The notes under the pieces: generated by a model
Database searches by the model: none
Seen by the model: the letters and a program-made list of their open reading frames with translations, nothing else
What the model was told of the DNA's origin: nothing
Assembly: GCA_905233405.1 (NCBI GenBank)
Contig: CAJOEG010000008.1
Location: 1 to 21,572 of the forward strand
DNA from: an uncultured Bacteroidales bacterium
Lineage (GTDB): Bacteria; Bacteroidota; Bacteroidia; Bacteroidales; ML635J-15
Reading direction: 5' to 3'
Length of the DNA stretch: 21,572 bases
In this document: one piece after another, positions 1-6,133 of the stretch
Layout of the letters: each line of letters begins with the position of its first letter
Numbering within the stretch: position 1 is the first letter of the stretch
Position numbers and translations under genes: made by a program

Positions 1-322
1 AAGGAATGACTTCGATAATCCGCCCCGCATGACGCAGTACGTCCTCTACCAAAGCCTTTATCTTCATCGCTGCACCATGCCCGGAAGAACAGATGGTCAC
101 AATCGCTTCTTGTGTATTAACAGGGGCTTCATGTGTATCAACCGCTTCATAGCCCTTGAAGTTCAATAAGGATTCATAGATACTCTCCAAGTCCATGCCC
201 GCGATATCCACTTTTCGCATAGCTTCGAGTATGAGCGGTGTGGAAACCATATCCAAGGTGCGTACGGGAATCTTCAGCCGTTCGGCAAAATCCTTCGGCG
301 ACCCGGCTATAAACTCGATGCG
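1..322 (-). CDS. LevR-type PTS-regulated sigma-54 activator, internal fragment
   Basis: On the minus strand, 107 codons are open from 322 to the window edge, so the fragment lacks both ends. Two segments point to the LevR/PRD-type activators, which switch on sugar PTS operons in Firmicutes. The first is TLDMVSTPLILEAMRKV, like the linker ahead of the EIIB-like domain. The second is IVTICSSGHGAAMKIKALVE, like the segment CxTGxGxAxKIKxLIE of that family. I see neither the AAA+ domain nor the phosphorylatable PRD histidines. The family is known mainly from Firmicutes, while the adjoining DNA looks like Bacteroidota, so I infer foreign DNA joined near 311-330. The family call rests on recalled motifs only; another PTS-linked regulator is possible. 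Confidence 0.55.
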
Positions 323-330
323 AACACAGG
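311..330. other. Probable chimeric junction
   Basis: Left of this point the only sensible coding is the minus-strand regulator. Right of it the only sensible coding is a plus-strand secreted-type protein. Neither gene has a start or stop here: both are cut in mid-domain. There is no transposon end, target duplication or tRNA that would explain a natural insertion. The exact base cannot be fixed because both frames remain open for some distance across the join. Confidence 0.6.
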
Positions 331-1132
331 TAAATTTACCGGCAGCCAAGGTACGCCGAAAGGCTCTATTAGTGCAGACGGTACTATTGAAGCGCCCAAC
401 TTCGGCACCATTCAAGTTAAACAAGATGGCACAAACTTTTTCTACGTATGGCGCAACGAAGAAAAATTGGGAGCCGTGCTTGGTGCAATTGGAGAAGTCT
501 ATTACAGAAATCGCCGCTTAGGCGACAATGGTACTGTCAGCGATAAAACCATTAGTCCTCTATTGATGGCATACGTGTACTTCGGTTTAGTGTTTACACA
601 AGATGATTTCGATAAAAAAGCCCAAAAGTCAGAAGAGATGAAGGAATCACAGTCCAAACTATCTGCATATACATATACACCGTTTCCATCCTCATCATCT
701 TCTTCTTCATCATCTTCTTCTTCATCATCAACCGACCCAAAAGATAAGAAAATCAGTGTTGAGAAAGGTTCTCACGATGTAGGCTACGTTGACGGCCACG
801 GCAACGTTTACGACCGTTACGAGAACAAAATCGGCAAACTTCCCGAGGGGAATGGCGACATTCTAGATGCTTCGGGCCGCAAAATCGGTGAAATATGGAG
901 CGGTGAAATCAAACAAGGCAGCACAGTTGTCTGCAAGGTAGAGCGCAACCCCCTTTACACGAAATCGAGGAAATCGAGCAGTTTCATTATTATGGGCGAC
1001 TGCGACGGTGATCGTGTTACTTGCCGTAATAACCGTGACGAAGACCAAAACTCGTTTAATGAAATCGGCAGATGTTACAGCAATCATCCTGAATGGAACG
1101 CAGCGTTAATCTTCTGCGACTTCTTCTTCTAA
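323..1132 (+). CDS. Protein with poly-serine linker and GxVD/IGK repeats, 5' end missing
   Basis: The frame is open well upstream of the TTG at 467, into the probable join at 311-330. The readable part is therefore 269 codons with no genuine start. The first 120 residues are an unrecognised soluble region. Next comes a run of 14 serines (689-730), then a repeat-rich domain in which glycine, aspartate and isoleucine recur: GYVDGHGNVYDRYENKIGKL, then GDILDASGRKIGEI. This pattern resembles the small '5-fold beta-flower' proteins of Bacteroidota, including the hydrophobic/aromatic end (ALIFCDFFF). No catalytic motif is visible. A strong terminator follows at 1193. The product is probably exported or surface-exposed, but the signal-peptide region is missing, so that is inference. 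The fold call is tentative. Confidence 0.55.
   Translation, partial: NTGKFTGSQGTPKGSISADGTIEAPNFGTIQVKQDGTNFFYVWRNEEKLGAVLGAIGEVYYRNRRLGDNGTVSDKTISPLLMAYVYFGLVFTQDDFDKKAQKSEEMKESQSKLSAYTYTPFPSSSSSSSSSSSSSSTDPKDKKISVEKGSHDVGYVDGHGNVYDRYENKIGKLPEGNGDILDASGRKIGEIWSGEIKQGSTVVCKVERNPLYTKSRKSSSFIIMGDCDGDRVTCRNNRDEDQNSFNEIGRCYSNHPEWNAALIFCDFFF
689..730 (+). repeat. Serine-codon microsatellite
   Basis: Fourteen consecutive TCN serine codons, arranged as a 15-base unit TCATCATCTTCTTCT repeated about 2.6 times. It encodes a flexible linker between the N-terminal region and the repeat domain of the surrounding protein. Because the repeats are multiples of three, slippage would change linker length without breaking the frame. 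Confidence 0.85.
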
Positions 1133-1192
1133 AAATTCCTATTCTCACCACAATTTGCACATTTTTTTTGAATAGGAGTTGACACTAACTTT

Positions 1193-1240
1193 TTCCGCCG
1201 CGATGGAGAATTGCTTTCTTTATCGCGGCGGAATGTATTT
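1193..1240 (+). terminator. Intrinsic terminator of the gene ending at 1132
   Basis: Arms 1193-1210 and 1216-1233 pair over 18 positions with a 5-base loop. Twelve outer pairs are perfect and GC-rich (TTCCGCCGCGAT with ATCGCGGCGGAA). Two of the inner pairs (1205/1221 and 1206/1220) are G-T, which pair as G-U only in plus-strand RNA, so the hairpin serves the plus-strand gene. A short T-rich tail (tgtatttt) follows. The rest of 1133-1369 contains nothing else I recognise. Confidence 0.8.
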
Positions 1241-1369
1241 TATAAAGTCAAATCCGACTGTTGCAAAGGTGTGGCTTAACAACAATAGAGAGGTACTGCG
1301 CATTAAAATTCTTTTTGTATGTTTATGGCGAGTGAAATCAGGTAAAAACAGCAAATGAAAATTCTTATG

Positions 1370-2644
1370 TCATATTGACAATTCGATGTCGTTTGAATTA
1401 TAATTATAGAATATTTTACTTCGTTGCTCGCCTGATATTTGCAAAAGAGACAAATCGCTATTACAGTCTCGATGAATCGGAATTATTGCTTCACGCGGAT
1501 TAGTCAGTGTTATCAGTTTTGAAAGTGTTTCTATCGTAGCGTGTCCGCTTGTGTGAATTTCATGGAATTTTTCTTTTGGAAAAACTTTTACAAGTTCTAA
1601 GACTTTATTGTTAATTTGTTCTTTTGTTCCATCATAATAGCCGTGCCACATCGAGTAAATTAGTTCTGCATCAGGGAAATAATGCATGAATTTTTTCATA
1701 AAATCATACTTGCTTGTACGAATTAATGTGACAAAACCTGTATTACGGATTTCATTGAAAAAATCATCTCCTTCGCCTAGAACCTTTACTCTGTCGAATT
1801 TGAACAAATCACTATACCGTCCGGCTCGTTCAGTGAATATGTCAAGAATCTGTTTTTGGTATTTGTCGCATACAAGCCATGCATTTTGTTCCTTACAAGC
1901 CATGTGTATAGATGCCAAACGGTCAATATCTGTGGATGAGCAAAGTGCAATCAGATGTTTTGTGCCTTTTGCTAGCAAATTCTTGATTTTGCTCTTTATA
2001 TGGACTTCGTGCTGCACTTTTTCTGTGTTTCTGCCAATCATTGTGCCTTCTATTATAAGCACATCTACCTGACCTATCTTCTTGGTAATAACTTGCTGAA
2101 GACCTTTGCCCAAATAACCATGTTCTCGGAAATCACCGGTATGGAGTATCTTTTTGCCTTCACATTCAATCAAAAACATATAGGCATCGTATGCAGAATG
2201 AGAACAGAAATACGGCGTTACAGTAATTTCGCCCAAAGGCAAGGCTTTTTCTGCGTTGAATGTTTTCATCTTTTCTAGTATTTCCAATTCCTTTTCTTGG
2301 TTTAATTTAGCTGCTTTTTCTGCATCACCTTTTCCTAAAATAGAATCAGCTGCATTTTGTAAATTTTCGTATTTGCACTTCAATACTTTTAAAGCTCCCT
2401 CTCCGATATATTGGACAACTCCTTCTGCAACTTTTGAGAACAATCCAATGTGGTCACCATGATAATGGGTATAAAGCACAACATCGGCATTTTCTGTTAT
2501 GTTGCGTATTTTTTCATCGGAAAATTCTAGCTCAGTAGAACCTGGAAGATTGCAGCCGAAGTCGATGATTATCCGATTGTTGCCAGACTGAATCTCGGTG
2601 ATGCAGCCGCCAATTTGATTTGCCCTATGAATTGTGATTTTCAT
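1370..2644 (-). CDS. Beta-CASP metallo-beta-lactamase nuclease, RNase J-like
   Basis: A 424-residue protein with the metallo-beta-lactamase zinc set: IDFG near D28, THYHGDH (H60, H62, D64, H65), H149 in CSHSAYDAY, and D171 in LHTGDF. It also has beta-CASP signatures: an acidic E199 after a hydrophobic strand, H368 in HTSGHA, and H391 in IIPIH. The SGHA and IPIH pair is like the RNA/DNA nucleases RNase J and CPSF73. At 424 residues it is shorter than typical RNase J (about 550), and I see no separate C-terminal dimerisation domain. It is cytoplasmic, with no signal peptide. The expected activity is metal-dependent endo- or 5' exonuclease on RNA or DNA; the substrate is unknown. The PD-(D/E)XK gene ends 6 bases upstream, so the two are surely co-transcribed. 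ATG at 2644 directly follows that spacer. Confidence 0.8.
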   Translation of the reverse strand: MKITIHRANQIGGCITEIQSGNNRIIIDFGCNLPGSTELEFSDEKIRNITENADVVLYTHYHGDHIGLFSKVAEGVVQYIGEGALKVLKCKYENLQNAADSILGKGDAEKAAKLNQEKELEILEKMKTFNAEKALPLGEITVTPYFCSHSAYDAYMFLIECEGKKILHTGDFREHGYLGKGLQQVITKKIGQVDVLIIEGTMIGRNTEKVQHEVHIKSKIKNLLAKGTKHLIALCSSTDIDRLASIHMACKEQNAWLVCDKYQKQILDIFTERAGRYSDLFKFDRVKVLGEGDDFFNEIRNTGFVTLIRTSKYDFMKKFMHYFPDAELIYSMWHGYYDGTKEQINNKVLELVKVFPKEKFHEIHTSGHATIETLSKLITLTNPREAIIPIHRDCNSDLSLLQISGEQRSKIFYNYNSNDIELSI

Positions 2645-2650
2645 ATTTTT

Positions 2651-3622
2651 CTAATTATCTATTAATGTATAGTCACCTTCTTTTAACCAAAGTACTTTTA
2701 TACCTTTAGCATGATTTACGTCGTCCAATTTATATGCTGTGTTATTTTGATAATATAAGAAATTATTTTTCTGACTTTCTTCAGTTGGATGTTTTCCATC
2801 AGATGAAGAATATTGATATGCAAACAAAAATTCAGGGTCAAGATTTTTATCAATATCAATATTATCAGGCAGAATCTTTAATTTTTTCTTTATTTCTAAA
2901 ATACCTTGCATTTCATCAAGGAAGGCTTTTCTTGTTTTGGCATCTTTCCCTATGGTATTATGGTATGATTCTGCATGTTCCTGAACTCCACTTTTATTAG
3001 ATAAAGCTCCTGTCCCTTTCTTTAATTCTATAATACACAATCGGTGGTCCTTATTTCTAACGGCAATTATATCAAACCTTGGTGAAGGAATTTTACCAGT
3101 GGGAGTTCTACGTCGGCCTGAATATTTAAAAGATGACTTTCTGCTAACTTCATACTCTACATCTAATTGAGTATAATCTGATTTGCCGAATGCATTGCAA
3201 AGGCATATCTGATGTTGAGTCTTTTTTTCTTCCACACCTTTGTTTTTAAGTACGTTCTCCCAATAATTAAGCATCTTGGTTTTTACTTCCTTAATATATT
3301 CCTTAAATTTTCCATGCATAAAAAGATTTATAATTTCTTTTTCTTTATTATCAATGTCGCTCCAATCTTCTTTTTGTATGTCTTCATATTGTCGGAAATA
3401 ATTTTTATCTAACTCAACTTTATTAGGAGAAGTGATTTTTGCAACATTTCCACCTTGATAATAGATATTAATATAATTATCCCTAATTTCAAGTGTAATA
3501 TTATCATCATTCTTAACCAATTCAACTAATGATCTTAACCTGCCTCTTTCCTTTAGAGCCGAGTATAGTGGATTTTCTCTTCCTTTTACATCATGTAAAC
3601 CACGTTTATGCAAATTACTCAT
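2651..3622 (-). CDS. PD-(D/E)XK nuclease-like protein, first gene of the nuclease pair
   Basis: A 323-residue cytoplasmic protein of no family I can name. Residues 150-201 fit the PD-(D/E)XK nuclease core: an acidic helix (LDVEYEV, E156/E158), D184 in SPRFDIIAV, and the E199-x-K201 of LCIIELKKG on the next strand, followed by a helix with QEHAESY. The region before residue 130 is charged and probably an alpha/beta recognition domain. Composition is distinctly AT-rich: two 60-base lines I counted (2701-2760, 2821-2880) hold 27-28% G+C, against 52% at 5341-5400. That suggests acquisition by transfer. No promoter pattern is visible upstream. It starts 38 bases after the M28 peptidase stop, so it may be reached by read-through. 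A defence role with the following beta-CASP gene is inference. Confidence 0.65.
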   Translation of the reverse strand: MSNLHKRGLHDVKGRENPLYSALKERGRLRSLVELVKNDDNITLEIRDNYINIYYQGGNVAKITSPNKVELDKNYFRQYEDIQKEDWSDIDNKEKEIINLFMHGKFKEYIKEVKTKMLNYWENVLKNKGVEEKKTQHQICLCNAFGKSDYTQLDVEYEVSRKSSFKYSGRRRTPTGKIPSPRFDIIAVRNKDHRLCIIELKKGTGALSNKSGVQEHAESYHNTIGKDAKTRKAFLDEMQGILEIKKKLKILPDNIDIDKNLDPEFLFAYQYSSSDGKHPTEESQKNNFLYYQNNTAYKLDDVNHAKGIKVLWLKEGDYTLIDN

Positions 3623-3660
3623 ACCTTAATTTATTAATTGTTATTAATTGCTATTTATTA

Positions 3661-4919
3661 TTAATACCTCTCCACAAAATCCCTAACCAATCTAAAAACT
3701 GGCTCGTAGGTGTCGAACTTCATGGTCTCGTAGGTGTCGAATACAGTGTGGTAATACTTGAACGAGTCGCCTTCCTCGTTTTCGAAAAGAATGCACGGAA
3801 CATTGTGTTCGGCAAACGAATAGTGGTCGCTGTTGCCAGCCAGTTCGCCACGATTCAATCCCTTGAAGTAGTGCTTTTCGCCATTGATTTGCTCAAACAG
3901 GGCAAATCCACGGTCGGAATTGGTCTCGACATACTGCACGGGATTGTTGTCGCCAATCATGTCGAGGTTGAAGACAAACTTTATTTGTTCCAGCGGTACA
4001 CTTGGGTGAGTTACATACCATTCTGAACCGTGCAGACCCGATTCCTCTGCAGCGAAAGCAACGAAATACATGTCGTATTCGGGACGGTTCTTCGAGTAAT
4101 ATGAGGCAAGTGTAATGATGGCGGCTGTACCCGAGGCATTGTCGTTGGCACCTGCGTAGTAAACCTTTTTGCCGAGGTTGCCCAAATGGTCGTAGTGGGC
4201 AGTGAAGACGAAGCAGCTGTCGTGCTTGCGACCTTCAACCTTTGCAACGACATTGAAGCACTCGTAATCTTTCAGGAAAGTGTTGTCGATGTTGGCGGTG
4301 ATGGTCTTGGCATCCTTCGGAAAATCAGAAGTAGCCCAAATGATTGGCTTGTCAATCACCTTTTCGCCGTATGCCTTGTAGAATTTCAGTATCGGAGGCC
4401 ATGTCTGTATCAATTAGTGCAAGCTCCTGGAATTTGCAGGTTCTTGAAATCCTTGCCATGCGTATATGAGAACCAGAAGTCGCAAACAACGAAACAATCC
4501 TTGTTTTCGGGTTTTGCGAGGTCGCTGTACATCTTTTCTGCATCGAAATTGGTGGTATCGACAAAGTAAAGGTTGTAGGTGCCGTGTACACCCGGTGAGT
4601 ATTCGCGCATTACAAAATCAACGCCCGGGGTTTGCTTGCGACCGTCAACCGACAATTCCATTTTTCCGACGTATGTGTTTATGTCCAACTTGAACGGCTG
4701 GCAAACTACTTCGTCGGCACCAGCTTTGGCGAACTCCTTTTCCAGAAATTTTCCTGCCTTGTTCGAACCGCCTTTCGCATATCCGCGACCTTGGTACTTT
4801 GCTGCTGTCAATTCCTTGATAATCTGTTTGTAATAAGCCATATCCTGTGCTTGTAAAGATGTTTCATGAAACATCAATACCAACGCACAACCCAATATTA
4901 AAACAAATATTTTCCTCAT
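3661..4919 (-). pseudogene. Secreted M28 zinc aminopeptidase, split by a frameshift
   Basis: Two minus-strand frames together make one M28 peptidase. The first (4919 to 4410) begins with a signal peptide (MRKIFVLILGCALVLMF...LQAQ) and the N-terminal domain, and stops after NLQIPGACTN. The second continues from about 4413 with the catalytic domain. It carries the zinc and catalytic motifs: TAHYDHLG, GANDNASGTA, AEESGLHGS, NLDMIG and a final histidine in YYHTVFDTYE. All metal ligands are intact. One extra base near 4413-4416 (for example TTT instead of TT) would restore a single frame of about 420 residues. It is therefore either a very recent pseudogene or a sequencing error. The likely role is cleavage of peptides in the periplasm or outside the cell. 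The putative -7 motif is at 4945 and an operator-like array at 4986. Confidence 0.8.
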
Positions 4920-4944
4920 TTTGTGTATCCTTTAAATTTACTTG

Positions 4945-4952
4945 CAAAGTTA
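4945..4952 (-). promoter_or_regulatory. Promoter -7 element of the M28 peptidase gene
   Basis: On the minus strand this reads TAACTTTG, matching the Bacteroidota -7 consensus TAnnTTTG, about 25 bases before the ATG at 4919. No TTTG or TTG lies 18-22 bases upstream, so the -33 element is missing. That fits a promoter needing an activator bound to the adjacent repeat array. Confidence 0.55.
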
Positions 4953-4985
4953 ATATTTTTAACCTATCACCATATTTCTGAAAAT

Positions 4986-5117
4986 GTTATATTTCCGATA
5001 CAAAGGAAATATATCTCACAATAAATTCCAATACAAAAGAAATATTAACAACAAAAGTTTCTTTTATAACGGAAACATATACACTAAAAGTTTCCGATAT
5101 ATCAGAAACTTTTAGCA
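4986..5117. repeat. Four 33-bp-phased dyad repeats, probable operator array
   Basis: Four units start at 4986, 5019, 5052 and 5085 and share 11 of 33 columns invariantly. Each contains a dyad of the form RTTTC-N10-GAAAY. The outer pair of the dyad changes together: A with T in units 1 and 2, G with C in units 3 and 4. Unit 2 has one imperfect half-site position. Unit 4 (5085-5114) is nearly a perfect 30-base palindrome. The 33-base period is close to three helical turns. The units before 4986 and after 5117 lack the motif, so there are exactly four. The array fills most of the gap between the flavodoxin stop and the M28 promoter. The rest of 4920-5192 is plain AT-rich DNA. Confidence 0.75.
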
Positions 5118-5192
5118 TATTGAACCTATTGAATCTTATAAATCAATAAGTCAAAAAGAGCATTACCTTCAACTAAATTTCAGATGGAAGTT

Positions 5193-6044
5193 CTACCTTA
5201 TAACATTTGTAAATACAGGAGTTTCTCCTTCTGCCACAGTGACATAAACCTTCATTTCGCCAGTTGGCATATCGGGCTTGTCCTCGCGTGGAAGGTTTTC
5301 GGCGACAAACAGATACTCATCGCCATCGGGGATGGAACGCTTTGCGACAGTTTTTGCCTTGGCGTGAATCATCGGGTAGCCATCGACGGCTGCATCAAAG
5401 ATAGCCGATTCCTCTTCGCTTACAGGGTGCTGCTCTGGAAATTCATCCAGTTTGGTGTATTCTCCTTCTATGAAACCGTTTGCTTTCAAGAAGTTGTCAA
5501 CTTCCTTTGGCATAGCTTCCAAACGAGCTGCGCGAACACCGTAGCCAGGAAGGATTTCAGCCTTTGGTTCGGCCTTTGCCAAGTCTGCTGTGCTCGATTC
5601 GAGTCCACCGCTGCCAAAAGTGCAGAACGGAACAATCTTCTTGCCGCTCAAGTCAACATTTTCAAGGAATGTAGAAATTGGCGGAGCGTATGTTCCGAAC
5701 CAAACAGGGAACCCAATGAAAACGATATCGTACTTGCTTATATCGGCGGCAATAGGCTTAATTTCTGGCAAAATGCCTTGTTCGAGTTCCTTAATACCGC
5801 GTTCAATCGTTGCATTGAAGTCGCCATCGTACGGATTTACAGCAACGATTTCCTCAATGTCGGCATCAAGTTTCTTGGCGATTTCCTCGGCCACGGCTTT
5901 GGTGTTTGATGTTTGCGAATAATAGGTTACCAGAATCTTCGGTGCTTCCGGCTTTTCCGCTTCTTTTTGTTCGTTGTTCGTTTTGCACGAAACTGCTGCC
6001 AATGTTACTGTTGCAATGGCAATTATCAGATTTATTTTCTTCAT
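5193..6044 (-). CDS. Lipoprotein flavodoxin (Flavodoxin_4-like)
   Basis: A 283-residue protein. Residues 1-20 form a lipoprotein signal with lipobox LAAVSC, so C20 would be lipidated and the protein anchored outside the cytoplasm. After a short charged linker comes a flavodoxin fold. The FMN phosphate loop is YYSQTSNTKAVAEEIA, followed by the acidic strand IEEIVAVNPYDGDF, then YDIVFIGFPVWFGTYAPP (the FMN-ring loop) and FCTFGSGGLESS. The C-terminal 90 residues (HPVSEEESAIFDAAVDGYPM onward) are extra to flavodoxin and not recognised. It is expected to carry electrons or reduce a substrate with FMN on the periplasmic side; partners are unknown. It lies 89 bases downstream of the M1 peptidase start region's stop and reads the same way. 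No clear promoter is visible. Confidence 0.8.
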   Translation of the reverse strand: MKKINLIIAIATVTLAAVSCKTNNEQKEAEKPEAPKILVTYYSQTSNTKAVAEEIAKKLDADIEEIVAVNPYDGDFNATIERGIKELEQGILPEIKPIAADISKYDIVFIGFPVWFGTYAPPISTFLENVDLSGKKIVPFCTFGSGGLESSTADLAKAEPKAEILPGYGVRAARLEAMPKEVDNFLKANGFIEGEYTKLDEFPEQHPVSEEESAIFDAAVDGYPMIHAKAKTVAKRSIPDGDEYLFVAENLPREDKPDMPTGEMKVYVTVAEGETPVFTNVIR

Positions 6045-6133
6045 ATTTAATTATTTATACGTACCTTTTTTATGTTACTTATTATTTACTAACGATCGAG
6101 CGACACAATTCTTAACTATTTTATCACGACATT

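Noticed and set aside
195..521. Plus-strand open frame of 108 codons
   Set aside because: It crosses the probable join at 311-330 and has no coherent domain; it overlaps better-supported frames on both sides.
4986..5117. The 33-bp repeats as a CRISPR array
   Set aside because: The units are contiguous and diverged, with no unique spacers between identical repeats, and no cas genes are present.
5184..5909. Plus-strand frame of 241 codons opposite the flavodoxin
   Set aside because: Antisense shadow: the minus strand has a lipobox and flavodoxin motifs, while this frame has no recognisable features.
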